Below are positions 41,110 through 49,665 of a DNA stretch of 64,000 nt, one piece after another. Position 1 is the stretch's first letter, and every line of letters begins with the position of its first letter. The stretch lies in contig NZ_CP102931.1 of assembly GCF_024734665.1 (NCBI RefSeq), forward strand, positions 7,079,501 to 7,143,500. The letters are read 5' to 3'. Under the pieces are notes generated by a model. The model was not told the origin of the DNA. It searched no databases and worked only from the letters and a program-made list of their open reading frames with translations. The position numbers and the translations under genes were made by a program. Source of the stretch: Variovorax paradoxus (GTDB lineage: Bacteria; Pseudomonadota; Gammaproteobacteria; Burkholderiales; Burkholderiaceae_C).

Positions 41110-41931
41110 ATGCCCCAATTCGCCGCCAACCTCTCGATGCTCTACCCGGAGCTTGCCTTTCTCGACCGCTTCGACGCCGCCGCGAAAGACGGCTTCAAGG
41201 CCGTGGAATATCTCTTCCCCTACGACTTTGCGAAAGACGAAATCCTCGCGCGGCTCAAGCACAACGGCCTGCAGCAGGTGCTGTTCAACGGCCCGCCCGG
41301 CGACTGGAACGGAGGCGAACGCGGCCTGGCCTGCCTGCCCGGGCGCGACGCCGAGTTTCGTGAAGGCATTGCCAAGGCCATCGACTACGCCGTGGCGCTC
41401 GACTGCCCGCGCATCCATGTCATGGCTGGCCTCGTGCCCGAAGGCCTGGAGCGCGACGCGCTTCAGCCCGTGTACCTCGACAACCTGCGCTGGGCCGCGG
41501 CCGAAGCCGCCAAGGCGGGCCGCGACGTGCTGATCGAGCCGATCAACACGCGCGACATTCCGCGCTTCTTCCTCAACCGGCAAGACCACGCGCACGAGAT
41601 CGTCGAAACGGTGGGCGCGCCCAATCTCAAGGTGCAGATGGACCTGTACCACTGCCAGATCGTCGAAGGCGACGTGGCGATGAAGATCCGCAAGTACCTG
41701 CCTACCGGCCGTGTCGGCCACATCCAGATCGCCGGTGTGCCCGAGCGCCATGAGCCCGACATCGGCGAGCAGAACTACCCGTATCTGTTCGACGTGCTCG
41801 ACGAGGTGTCGGCGCAGTGCGGCTGGCAGGGCTGGGTCGGCTGCGAATACCGGCCGAAGCGCGGCTCGGAGCCGGGCGGCACCTCGGCCGGCCTCGGCTG
41901 GCTACGGGCCTGGGAGCAGCGGCACGCATGA
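41110..41931 (+). CDS. otnI: 2-oxo-tetronate isomerase (hydroxypyruvate isomerase family)
   Basis: A 273-residue TIM-barrel enzyme of the Hyi/OtnI family. Motifs are [22 protein letters not shown] at the start, [40 protein letters not shown] (metal-binding Asp and His), [14 protein letters not shown] and GWVGCEYRP (metal and catalytic Glu). It interconverts 2-oxo- and 3-oxo-tetronate before phosphorylation. Its stop overlaps the next start as ATGA, so the amidohydrolase belongs to the same transcript. Confidence 0.93.
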   Translation: MPQFAANLSMLYPELAFLDRFDAAAKDGFKAVEYLFPYDFAKDEILARLKHNGLQQVLFNGPPGDWNGGERGLACLPGRDAEFREGIAKAIDYAVALDCPRIHVMAGLVPEGLERDALQPVYLDNLRWAAAEAAKAGRDVLIEPINTRDIPRFFLNRQDHAHEIVETVGAPNLKVQMDLYHCQIVEGDVAMKIRKYLPTGRVGHIQIAGVPERHEPDIGEQNYPYLFDVLDEVSAQCGWQGWVGCEYRPKRGSEPGGTSAGLGWLRAWEQRHA

Positions 41932-43124
41932 AGCTCGAGGCGCTGCGCATTCCGGCGCCGCTGCGTGCATTCGCGGCGGGCGATGCGCAGCTGTTTGATG
42001 TCACGCTGGCCGGCGACAAGGTCGCATCCATCGTGCCCAGCTCTCAACAGAAGCACGCGAGCGGCACGCTGCTGAGCGCACTGGTCGAGGCGCATGCGCA
42101 CATCGACAAGAACTACACCGTGCAGGACGTGGGTGCGGCGCAGGGCAACCTGTTCGCAGCCATCGACCGCATGAACAGGCACCGCGACAGCTGGACCGGC
42201 GAGTCGCTGCGGCTTCGCATGGAGCGTGCATTGAACGACGCGTGGCAATCGGGCACGCGTGCGCTGCGCACGCACCTCGACTGGGTGCAGGCCGAACCGC
42301 CGGCCGCGCTGGCCGTGTTCGAGGCGCTGCGCGAGGAATGGCGCGGCCGCGTCGAGCTGCAGTTCGTCTCGCTCACGCCGCTCGATCTGTTCGCCGATCA
42401 GACTGCTGGCGAACGCATCGCGCGCGAGGTGAAGCGCGCAGGCGGCGTGCTCGGTGCGTTCGTCTATCGCAACGAAGTCATTGTCCACAAGCTCGGGCGC
42501 GTGTTCGACCTTGCGCAGCAACACGGGCTCGGCCTCGACTTCCATGTCGACGAAGGGCTCGACGCCGAGGCCACCGGCCTGCGCAGCATCGCGCAGTTGG
42601 TGCGGGCGCGCGACTTCAGGCACGGCGTGGTCTGCGGCCATGCCTGCTCGCTCTCGGTGCAAGACGACGCGGTTGCCGGAGAAACGCTGGCACTGTGCGC
42701 CGGCGCGGGCATTCACCTTGTCGCGCTGCCCACCACCAACCTCTATTTGCAAGGCGCCTGGGACCGCACGCCGGTGCAGCGCGGCATCACGCGCATCCGC
42801 GAAGCTGCGGCACGGGGCTTGCGTGCAAGCCTCGCAACCGACAACGTGCAGGACGCCTTCTATCCCTACGGCAGCTACGACTTGTTGGAGACCTTCGGCC
42901 TCGGTGTGCAGATGGCGCACCTGGCCCCGGCCTCCGACTGGCTCGACACCGTCACCGTGAGCCCTGCGAAAGCGCTGGGGCTCGCATGGGACGGGCGCAT
43001 CGCACCGGGCTGCCCGGCGGACCTGCTGGTGCTGTCGGCCACAGACGAACACGAACTCATCGGCTCGCGCGGGCGGCAACGTACTGTCATCCGCGCTGGC
43101 CAGGTACTGGAGAAAACACAATGA
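41928..43124 (+). CDS. Cytosine-deaminase-like amidohydrolase family protein
   Basis: A 398-residue metal-dependent hydrolase. Metal-binding residues are seen in VEAHAHIDK (HxH), the histidine in LDFHVDEG, the HACS histidine at VCGHACSLS, and Asp in [15 protein letters not shown]. This set and the tail [20 protein letters not shown] match the CodA/TRZ group, which deaminates or ring-opens cyclic amides. Substrate not readable. It is encoded by ATGA overlaps between otnI and a RidA gene, so it may act on an N-containing precursor of the tetronate pathway or of the divergent N-heterocycle locus. Confidence 0.85.
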   Translation: MKLEALRIPAPLRAFAAGDAQLFDVTLAGDKVASIVPSSQQKHASGTLLSALVEAHAHIDKNYTVQDVGAAQGNLFAAIDRMNRHRDSWTGESLRLRMERALNDAWQSGTRALRTHLDWVQAEPPAALAVFEALREEWRGRVELQFVSLTPLDLFADQTAGERIAREVKRAGGVLGAFVYRNEVIVHKLGRVFDLAQQHGLGLDFHVDEGLDAEATGLRSIAQLVRARDFRHGVVCGHACSLSVQDDAVAGETLALCAGAGIHLVALPTTNLYLQGAWDRTPVQRGITRIREAAARGLRASLATDNVQDAFYPYGSYDLLETFGLGVQMAHLAPASDWLDTVTVSPAKALGLAWDGRIAPGCPADLLVLSATDEHELIGSRGRQRTVIRAGQVLEKTQ

Positions 43125-43594
43125 GCACGATGGGCAAGCCAATGGCCAACTACGCCGCAGCCAAGCGCGTCGGCGATTTTGTCTTCATGAGCGGCGTGGT
43201 CGCGGTCGATCCGGCCACGCGCCGCGCCGTCGCCGGCTACGACGCCATTCCCGAGGCGGCACGCACCGCGCTGCAGGGCGTGGGCTATGCCACTGGCCAG
43301 ATGTCTGTAGACATTTTCGAAGCGCCCATCGTCGCGCAGAGCTGGTTCGTGCTCGAGCGCATCCGCCAGATCGCCGCCGAGCATGGCGGCACCATGGAAG
43401 ACGTGGTGAAGCTGGTGCAGTACTTCCGCCATCTGCCGCACTACGCCTTCTACAACCGCGTGCGCGGCCTGTTCTATCCGGGCGAGCCGCCGGTGAGCAC
43501 GGTGGTGGAGGTGTCGCGCTTCCTGCCGGGGGACGAAGTGCTGGTGGAAGTCGAAGCGACGATGTACCTGCCCCAGCGCTCTTCCTCTACTTGA
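43121..43594 (+). CDS. RidA/YjgF/Rid family protein
   Basis: A 157-residue Rid-family protein. Features are YAAAKRVGDFVFMSGVVAVDP, HGGTMEDVVKLVQYF and YPGEPPVSTVVEVSRFLPGDEVLVEVEATMYLP, with Arg in the terminal VEVSRF. RidA-type proteins hydrolyse reactive enamines/imines or ureidoacrylate-like peracids, for example in pyrimidine degradation (RutC). It follows the amidohydrolase by an ATGA overlap, and its 3' end overlaps the convergent regulator gene by eight bases. Confidence 0.9.
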   Translation: MSTMGKPMANYAAAKRVGDFVFMSGVVAVDPATRRAVAGYDAIPEAARTALQGVGYATGQMSVDIFEAPIVAQSWFVLERIRQIAAEHGGTMEDVVKLVQYFRHLPHYAFYNRVRGLFYPGEPPVSTVVEVSRFLPGDEVLVEVEATMYLPQRSSST

Positions 43595-44252
43595 CCCCAG
43601 CCCCCTTCAGCAAGAACTCCGTCACCTGCTCGATCAGGTAGCGCCGGTCCTTGTCGTCCCCCTGCTGGGCGGCACTGCGGTAGTACGCAGCCTGCGTGGC
43701 GTGGTCGGCGTAGAACTGCGTCACCGCCCAGATGTGGAACAGCACCAGCATCGGGTCGGCCTTGTCCATCAGGCCCTGGTTCATCCAGTTCTGGATCACG
43801 GCGGCGGCCTGGTCGGTGCGCTGCTTGCTTGTGTCCATCATGTTGTTGATGACGGGCGCGCCGCGCATCATCTCGGCCGTGAAGATGCGCGAGCGCAGCG
43901 GGTGCTCGAACGAGAACATCATCTTGCGCTGGATCAGGTCGCCCAGCACCTTGCGCGGGCCGAAGGCCTCGTCGCTGAAGCCGAACACCACGATCCAGTC
44001 GGTGAGGATGTCCTGCAGCACCTGCCGGTACAGCGCTTCCTTGCTCTCGATGTAGTAATGCAGCTGCGCCTTCGACAGGCCGGCCTTGTCGGCGATGGCC
44101 TGCGTCGATGCGCCGGCCAGCCCTTCGCTTGCGAACACCTCGATGGCGGCCTGGTTGATGAGGCCGAGCACCTGCGTGTACTTGCGCGAGCGGCCGCGCG
44201 TGGCGGGCGCCTCGCTGTCGCTCTCTTCGTTGACGGGCGTGCGCGCGCTCAC
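43587..44252 (-). CDS. RutR-like TetR family regulator
   Basis: A 221-residue TetR repressor. Helix-turn-helix GASTQAIADKAGLSKAQLHYYIESKEALYRQVL is at residues 45-80. The C-terminal half (LRSRIFTAEMMRGAPVINN ... LVLFHIWAVTQFYADHATQ) matches RutR/YcdC of E. coli, which senses uracil and thymine and binds TTGACCAnnTGGTCAA. The start is GTG at 44252 overlapping the reductase stop (GTGA), and no ATG is available nearby. It is the last gene of the block; a RutR-like box lies at 51320-51335, before the first gene. Confidence 0.88.
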   Translation of the reverse strand: MSARTPVNEESDSEAPATRGRSRKYTQVLGLINQAAIEVFASEGLAGASTQAIADKAGLSKAQLHYYIESKEALYRQVLQDILTDWIVVFGFSDEAFGPRKVLGDLIQRKMMFSFEHPLRSRIFTAEMMRGAPVINNMMDTSKQRTDQAAAVIQNWMNQGLMDKADPMLVLFHIWAVTQFYADHATQAAYYRSAAQQGDDKDRRYLIEQVTEFLLKGAGVK

Positions 44253-45208
44253 AGCTGGAGTTCCAGTTCCTGGCCTTTGGCGCGCGAGCAGCACAGGGCG
44301 ACCTTGTGGCGGCGCTCGCTGCCCGTGAGGCAGAAGTCGCGGTGCTCGGCGCCCTCGCCGTCGCCCTCGACCACGCAGGTGCCGCACAGGCCCTGCTGGC
44401 ACGACACGGGGATGTCGATGCCGACTTCGTGCAGCGCGTCGACGGCCGTCTGGTCGGCCGCCACCGGCACGCTGATGCCGCGCCGGGCGAGCTTCAGCGT
44501 GAAGGGCAGGCCGGTGGTGGCGTTGGCGTCGGTCGGTGCGGCGAAGTATTCGGCGTGCAGCGCGTCTTCGGGCCAGTGCGCGGCCGCGTCGCGCACTGCC
44601 TTCATGAAGCCGCCGGGGCCGCAGACGTAGAGGTGCGTGCCCGGTGCACGCCGGGCCAGCAGCGCATGCAGGTCGATGCGTTGCGAAGCATCGCCCTGGT
44701 CGAGATGCAGCCGCAGGTACGGCGCCAGCGAGGGCGCGTGCAGCGCCTCGGCGAACGCCAGATGCTCTTCGCTGCGCGCGAACACGCACAGCGTGAACTG
44801 CGCGCCGCGCGCGGCAAGCGCCTGCGCCATCGCCAGTAGCGGCGTCATGCCGATGCCGCCGGCCAGCAGCAGGTGGTGCGTGGCCTCCTCGCGCAGCGGA
44901 AAGGTGTTGCGCGGCGCGCTGATCGGCAGCAGATCGCCCTCGCGCACGCGATCGTGCATCGAGGCCGAGCCGCCGCGGCTGACAAGTTCGCGCTTCACGC
45001 CGATCACGTACGAGTTGGCGTCGGAAGGCGCGCGCGCCAGCGAGTACTGCCGCGAGAAGCCCCCGGGCATGTGCACGTCGATATGCGCGCCGGCCTCGTA
45101 GGAAGGCAGCGGCCGGCCCCACGGGTGGGCCAGCTCGAAGGCCAAAATTTCCGGCGTCTGACGCGATATGCGTTCGACGCGGACGGTGAGCGTGCGTTCG
45201 AGGCTCAT
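44249..45208 (-). CDS. PDR/VanB-type oxidoreductase (flavin reductase with 2Fe-2S domain)
   Basis: A 319-residue electron-transfer protein of the phthalate dioxygenase reductase family. The flavin site (FSRQYSLARAPSD), NAD site (LLAGGIGMTPLLAMAQ), and the C-terminal plant-type 2Fe-2S motif (SCQQGLCGTCVVEGDGEGAEHRDFCL) are all present. It would pass electrons from NAD(P)H to an oxygenase, but no oxygenase is encoded in the window, so its partner is missing. Its stop overlaps the regulator start. Confidence 0.92.
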   Translation of the reverse strand: MSLERTLTVRVERISRQTPEILAFELAHPWGRPLPSYEAGAHIDVHMPGGFSRQYSLARAPSDANSYVIGVKRELVSRGGSASMHDRVREGDLLPISAPRNTFPLREEATHHLLLAGGIGMTPLLAMAQALAARGAQFTLCVFARSEEHLAFAEALHAPSLAPYLRLHLDQGDASQRIDLHALLARRAPGTHLYVCGPGGFMKAVRDAAAHWPEDALHAEYFAAPTDANATTGLPFTLKLARRGISVPVAADQTAVDALHEVGIDIPVSCQQGLCGTCVVEGDGEGAEHRDFCLTGSERRHKVALCCSRAKGQELELQL

Positions 45209-45235
45209 GGAGTTGTCTCCCTGTGTCGATGTTTT

Positions 45236-45826
45236 CTAGATGCTGCCCAGCTTGCGCGACACGCGCTCGATGAAATGGGTGCGGTCGCGTGCAGTCACTG
45301 CGTTCATGTCGTGCAGCTGCAGCCACGTCACCTTGCAGCGCCACGCGAACAGCGCACGCAGCGCACGCGTGAACAGCCGCCGGCCCGGGTCGCCGATCAT
45401 CAGCACGAACCAGCGCGGCGAGCCGCCGGTGGTCACTACCGTCAGCCGCCGGATGTGCCGCATGCCCGACTTCGCGAGCTGTCCCTTGCGTTCCGCCGGC
45501 AGGAAGGCCACGCCCGGCAGCCACACCCGTTCGAGCCAGCCCTTGAGCATCGACGGTGGCCCGTGGAACCAGGTGGGAAACACGAACACAAGATGCTCGG
45601 CCCACAGCAGCGCTTCGACGTGGGGTTTCACGCGTTCGCGGATCAGGTCGGGGTTGTCGAGGTAGGCGATGCGCTCTTCGCGGGTCAGCGTCGGGTCGAA
45701 GCCCTCGGCGTACAGGTCGATGGCCTTGACGGGGTGTCGCGGTTCGAGCGCCTCGAGGGCGGTGCGATAGAGCGCGTGGTTGAAGCTGTCAGGGTTCGGA
45801 TGGCAGTGGACGACTAGCGTTTTCAT
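45236..45826 (-). CDS. NAD(P)H-dependent flavodoxin-fold oxidoreductase (quinone reductase-like)
   Basis: A 196-residue protein of the NQO1/KefF/MdaB family. The FMN loop HCHPNPDSFNHAL is near residue 10, the strand before the catalytic loop VFPTWFHGPPSMLKGWLERVWLP contains the usual Trp-Phe-Gly-Pro pattern, and TTGGSPRWF forms the second flavin loop. It reduces quinones or nitro/azo groups by two electrons. The ATG at 45826 is selected; an upstream in-frame ATG at 45949 would add 41 non-flavodoxin residues. Confidence 0.92.
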   Translation of the reverse strand: MKTLVVHCHPNPDSFNHALYRTALEALEPRHPVKAIDLYAEGFDPTLTREERIAYLDNPDLIRERVKPHVEALLWAEHLVFVFPTWFHGPPSMLKGWLERVWLPGVAFLPAERKGQLAKSGMRHIRRLTVVTTGGSPRWFVLMIGDPGRRLFTRALRALFAWRCKVTWLQLHDMNAVTARDRTHFIERVSRKLGSI

Positions 45827-45855
45827 GTGGAGGGCCGGTTCGCCTGTCGGCGAGA

Positions 45856-45927
45856 CGGGGTCAGAGCCCAAGGAGTAAAAGGCCGCGCAGTGCCTTATGG
45901 CAACCCAGGCGCCGGCATCTGACCCCG
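45856..45927. repeat. Possible REP-like element with CGGGGTCAGA/TCTGACCCCG ends
   Basis: Ten-base perfect inverted ends, 45856-45865 and 45918-45927, flank 52 bases. GGGGTCAGA-type ends are common in REP-like elements mobilised by RAYT transposases; no transposase is encoded here. The element lies between the NQO and substrate-binding protein genes. Confidence 0.45.
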
Positions 45928-45967
45928 GCGCAAGCCCCGCGCGACCCACGGGAAAAAATCGGTGTGC

Positions 45968-46996
45968 TTACTTGCCGGTGAGCTTCTTGCGGACGTCGAC
46001 ACCGACGCCCTTGTTGACGAACTGCGTGGTCACGACTTTCGAGAGATCGACCTCGCCTGTCTTGTACAAGCCGGCCTTGACCATCTTGTCGTAGAAGTCC
46101 TTCACGCGGGCCTCGTCCATTGCGCCGATGCCCTTGGTGAGCGATTCGCCGCTGTCGACGATGCCCATCTTCTTCATCAGCTCGATGGAGCCTTGCGAGG
46201 CAGCCACGGGCGAGTCGGGGTTGATCTTGGCGATCATCTCGTTGGCGGCCTTGTTGTCGCCGTAGAGGTAGTTGTTCCAGCCGATGATCGATGCCTCGAC
46301 AAACTTGCGCACGGTCTCGGGCTTGGTCTTGATCAGGTCGGCGCGCGTCTCGATGGTGGTCGAGTAGGTCGAGAAGCCGTTGTCGGCCAGCAGCTGCACC
46401 ACCGGGTCGAAGCCGGCCTGCGCCTTGATCGACAGCGGCTCCGAAATGGCATAGCCCTGCTGAATGGACTTCTTGTCCGCCAGGAACGGGCCGACGTTGA
46501 AGGTGTAGGGCTTGAGCTGCGAGTCCTTGAAGCCGTGCTCCGACTTCATCCACTGCCAGAAGCTGAACTGGCCGTCCTTGCCGATGAAGGCCACCGGCGC
46601 CTTGGTCATGTCCTTGAAGGTGTCGAAGCCCTGGCCCGGGTGGGCGAACATGGCCTGCGGGTCTTTCTGGAAGAAGGCCGCGACCACCACCGTGGGCACG
46701 CCGTTCTTCACGTTGTCGAAGGACTGCAGCAGGTTGCCGGTCATCAGAAAGTCGACCTTGCCGGCCGGCAGCATCGGCCGGTTGTTCACCATCGGGCCGC
46801 CCTGCTGGATGTCGACGTCGAGGCCGTACTTCTTGTAGGTGCCGTCCACCAGCGCCTGGTAGAAGCCGCCGTGGCCGGCCTGCGCCTTCCAGTTGGTGGC
46901 GAACACCACTTTTTCCTGCGCCTGCGCGGCGAAGGCGGCGGCCGCGAGGGCCAGGCCGAGAGCAAGCGGACGGATTGTCAGAGCGGGAACGCGCAT
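45968..46996 (-). CDS. ABC transporter substrate-binding protein (SsuA/NMT1-like)
   Basis: A 342-residue exported protein with signal peptide (LTIRPLALGLALAAAAFAAQAQ). The fold is that of NMT1/SsuA-like binding proteins: VVFATNWKAQAGHGGFYQALVDGTY and DVDIQQGGPMVNNRPML and GKVDFLMTGNLLQSFD, DLIKTKPETVRKFVEASI. Relatives bind pyrimidine precursors, taurine or other small amides and sulfonates. It lies two repeat units away from its likely permease and ATPase partners. Confidence 0.9.
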   Translation of the reverse strand: MRVPALTIRPLALGLALAAAAFAAQAQEKVVFATNWKAQAGHGGFYQALVDGTYKKYGLDVDIQQGGPMVNNRPMLPAGKVDFLMTGNLLQSFDNVKNGVPTVVVAAFFQKDPQAMFAHPGQGFDTFKDMTKAPVAFIGKDGQFSFWQWMKSEHGFKDSQLKPYTFNVGPFLADKKSIQQGYAISEPLSIKAQAGFDPVVQLLADNGFSTYSTTIETRADLIKTKPETVRKFVEASIIGWNNYLYGDNKAANEMIAKINPDSPVAASQGSIELMKKMGIVDSGESLTKGIGAMDEARVKDFYDKMVKAGLYKTGEVDLSKVVTTQFVNKGVGVDVRKKLTGK

Positions 46997-47110
46997 GGCA
47001 GTGGACTCCTGGGTTGAATGCGACGGGGTATTTTCATGTCAGCGGTCCACCACGTGATGGATGAGGCTGATCGAGGTGCGTGTGTTGGGGGCGCTTCTGT
47101 TCGGGACGCG

Positions 47111-47204
47111 TGCACAGGCCGTCGGGTACTCCCCTCCGCGAATGTCCCCCGGCCTGCGGCCTCCTCCTTTATTTCGCTGCGGGGAGCACCCGACGGCCTG
47201 TGCA
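47111..47204. repeat. Repeat unit 1 with 23-bp inverted ends (MITE/REP-like)
   Basis: A 94-bp unit whose ends (47111-47133 and 47182-47204) are inverted copies with 22 of 23 bases matching. Its core, 47134-47181, is exactly the reverse complement of 47277-47324 in the second unit. No coding capacity. It lies in the 412-base gap between the binding-protein and FAD-oxidase genes. Confidence 0.8.
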
Positions 47205-47260
47205 CCTGGGCACGCTGCTGGTGTGCGGCCGATCAACGACTGCTCCGAATAACGATCACG

Positions 47261-47347
47261 TCGATGGGGTGCCTTGCGCAGCGAAATAAAGGAGGAGGCC
47301 GCAGGCCGGGGGACATTCGCGGAGCAAGGTACCCCGTCGGCGTGAGC
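47261..47347. repeat. Repeat unit 2, inverted copy of the 48-bp core
   Basis: The core 47277-47324 is a perfect reverse complement of 47134-47181. The flanks (GGGGTGCCTTGCGCA before and GTACCCCGTCGGCG after) are degenerate versions of the flanks of unit 1. The two units face each other across about 70 bases, a BIME-like arrangement. The remaining part of 46997-47408 shows no other feature. Confidence 0.8.
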
Positions 47348-47408
47348 GCGCCACGAACAGCAGCACTCAGAGCTACCAATGCGACGAATGGCAGAGCAAG
47401 GTTTCATT

Positions 47409-48770
47409 TCAACGCTCGACGGCCATGTCGGGATGCCAGCCGCGCGTCTTGCCGGGATTCATGAGCCCCATCGGGTCGCTGCGCTTCTTGAACTCGATCT
47501 GCTGCGTGTCGATGGTCTTCATGCCACCGTCCTCGATGGTCACGACGTGCGGGTTGAAGATCTTGCATCCGCCCTGCGACTCGATCTCGCGGATTAGCTC
47601 GTACTGATGGGCCTCGCCCTTCCAGCGCACCAGCAGGATGCCGAAGGTGCCGCACTCGCCGTTGGCGCGCGCGAAGTCCTGGTGCTGCAGCACGTCGTCG
47701 CCGAAGATTTGCAGATGCCGCTCGACCACCGCTGGGTCGAAGGGCTGGGCGTAGGCCACCTGCAGGTAGGTCCAGCCGCGGTCTGCCTTCAGTGCCTGCA
47801 GCGTCGTGTGGTTGAACGCGCACTCGTAGGCCGGGGGCAGGCCGTCGGCGAGCAGCTCGGCTTCGGTGCCGGCTACGGAGATCGTGCCGCCCTGCGCACT
47901 GGCCAGCGCACGGAAGTTCGCCATCGACTCGGGCGAGACCATGGCGAACACCGCATGACGGTCGGCCGGGAAGCGGTCGCGCATGGCCGTGTAGTAGGGC
48001 GAGAAGCGCGCCTCCACCGTCGAGAGCAGGAAGATGTCGAGCGAAGGCGCCTGCGCCGCAATGCCGAAATCGAGCGCGCCGCGATAGGTCTCGAAGAGCA
48101 CCGTGCAGTGCACCCATTCGACGGCCGGGCTCAGCGCGACTTCCACGTCGAGGATCACGCCATTGGTGCCGTAGGCGTGGTGCACCTGCTGGATCTCGTC
48201 GCCGTGCAGTTCGATGATGCGCGGCTCGCGCTCCACCGTCATCACGCGCGCGCGCAGCAGGTTGCCCGGGTCGCGCAGGATGCCGTGGCGAAACGAGCCG
48301 ATGCCGCCGAAGCCGCCCGCGATGAAGCCGCCGATGGACGCCACGTGCCAGGTCGAGGGCCACATGCGCAGCGCCTGGCCGGTTTCTCGCGCGGCGAGGT
48401 CGATGTCGTGCATGCGCGCGCCGGCCTCGACGCGGATGCGTCCGGGCTGGATGTCGAGCACGCGGCACATCTGCGTCACGTCGAGCACGATGCCGCCTTC
48501 CAGCGGCACGCACTGGCCGTAGTTGCCGGTGCCGCCGGCGCGCACGGTAAGCGGCAGCTTCCACCTGGCGGCCACGGCAGCGGCCTGCCGCACGTCGTCT
48601 TCGGTGCTGACCTTGACGACAAGGTCGGCCACGCAGCCCGCGAGCTGCGCGCTGAGGATGGGGCTGTACCAGTAGAAGTCTTTCGACAGCTGCTTGCGCT
48701 GGGCCGGCGCGGTGATGACGTTGAGGCCGCGCAGGTCGGCGCGCACGGCATCCCAGTCGACGGCAGGCAC
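47409..48770 (-). CDS. FAD-binding oxidase/dehydrogenase (GlcD/PCMH-type)
   Basis: A 453-residue flavoprotein with a PCMH-type FAD domain: TVRAGGTGNYGQCVPLEGGIVLDVTQM and ASIGGFIAGGFGGIGSFRHGIL. The C-terminal part (ILLVRWKGEAHQYEL ... MGLMNPGKTRGW) is the usual FAD-linked oxidase cap. It may oxidise a product of the imported substrate; GlcD-like proteins oxidise 2-hydroxy acids. GTG at 48770 is preferred (AGGA five bases upstream). An earlier in-frame GTG at 48788 would overlap the permease by 11 bases. Confidence 0.85.
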   Translation of the reverse strand: MPAVDWDAVRADLRGLNVITAPAQRKQLSKDFYWYSPILSAQLAGCVADLVVKVSTEDDVRQAAAVAARWKLPLTVRAGGTGNYGQCVPLEGGIVLDVTQMCRVLDIQPGRIRVEAGARMHDIDLAARETGQALRMWPSTWHVASIGGFIAGGFGGIGSFRHGILRDPGNLLRARVMTVEREPRIIELHGDEIQQVHHAYGTNGVILDVEVALSPAVEWVHCTVLFETYRGALDFGIAAQAPSLDIFLLSTVEARFSPYYTAMRDRFPADRHAVFAMVSPESMANFRALASAQGGTISVAGTEAELLADGLPPAYECAFNHTTLQALKADRGWTYLQVAYAQPFDPAVVERHLQIFGDDVLQHQDFARANGECGTFGILLVRWKGEAHQYELIREIESQGGCKIFNPHVVTIEDGGMKTIDTQQIEFKKRSDPMGLMNPGKTRGWHPDMAVER

Positions 48771-48777
48771 GATGGTC

Positions 48778-49665
48778 CTAGCGTTCACGGCGCATTTCGC
48801 TTTCGTGCCAATGCCCGAGCACCAGCCGCGACAGCGCCGCAAACACGATGAAGATCACGATGCCCAGCAACGACACCAGCAGCAGCGCCGCGAACATCAT
48901 CGGAATCTCGGTGCGGAAGCTCGATTCGAGAATGCGCGAGGCAAGACCTGTTTCCTTGCCCGCGGTGCCGGCCGTGAACTCGGCCACCACCGCGCCGATC
49001 AGGCTCAGCCCGCCCGCGATCTTCAGGCCCGCCATGAAGTACGGCAGCGCGCTGGGCGCGAGCAGGTAGCGAAAGGTCTGCCACGGCGAGGCCTTGTAGA
49101 GCTGGAACAGGTCGCGAAGGTTGCTGTCCGCGCTTTTCAGGCCGATGACGGTGTTCGACAAAATCGGGAAGAAGGCCACGATCCACGCGCACAGCAGCAG
49201 CGCCGCCGTGGTGCTCGACACGTAGATCAGGATCAGCGGCGCAATCGCGATGATCGGCGTCACCTGAAGGATCACCGCGATCGGGAACAGGCCGATCTCC
49301 ACCCACTTGAAGAGAGCGAATGCAATGGCCAGCAGCACGCCGCCGACGATGGCCGCAGCGAGCGCGAGCAGCGTGAGCTTCACCGTGAACCACAGCGCGC
49401 TGGACAGCGAATCCCAGTTGTCGAACAGCGTGCGAAGAATGAGCGAGGGCGCGGGCAGGATGTAGTGCGGGATGTTGTTGGCGCGAACCGTCCATTCCCA
49501 GATGAGCAGCAGCAGCACGACGATGCCCGCGGGCACCACGATGCGCAGCAGCGACTCGCGCCGGCGCAGCCTGTCTTCGTGCGCGCGCAGCGATGCCTCG
49601 GAGGGCGCCGCATCCGCATTGGCATCCGCGAGGGCGACGGGCTCAGTGATCGATGTCGAGGCCAT
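48778..49665 (-). CDS. ABC transporter permease (SsuC/TauC-like)
   Basis: A 295-residue permease with about six membrane segments (VVPAGIVVLLLLIWEWTV; FTVKLTLLALAAAIVGGVLL; VTPIIAIAPLILIYVSS; the ABC signature loop in SAAYALKIAGGLSLIGAV-like AGLKIAGGLSLIGAVVAEFTAG; the final LVSLLGIVIFIVFAAL). It is the membrane subunit of the SsuA/NMT1-like system. It overlaps the ATP-binding gene by 23 bases. The transported compound is unknown. Confidence 0.92.
   Translation of the reverse strand: MASTSITEPVALADANADAAPSEASLRAHEDRLRRRESLLRIVVPAGIVVLLLLIWEWTVRANNIPHYILPAPSLILRTLFDNWDSLSSALWFTVKLTLLALAAAIVGGVLLAIAFALFKWVEIGLFPIAVILQVTPIIAIAPLILIYVSSTTAALLLCAWIVAFFPILSNTVIGLKSADSNLRDLFQLYKASPWQTFRYLLAPSALPYFMAGLKIAGGLSLIGAVVAEFTAGTAGKETGLASRILESSFRTEIPMMFAALLLVSLLGIVIFIVFAALSRLVLGHWHESEMRRER

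Noticed and set aside
47111..47347. CRISPR array
   Set aside because: Two inverted units, not direct repeats with regular spacers, and no cas genes.
48771..48788. Earlier GTG start of the FAD oxidase
   Set aside because: It would overlap the permease and has a weaker ribosome binding site.
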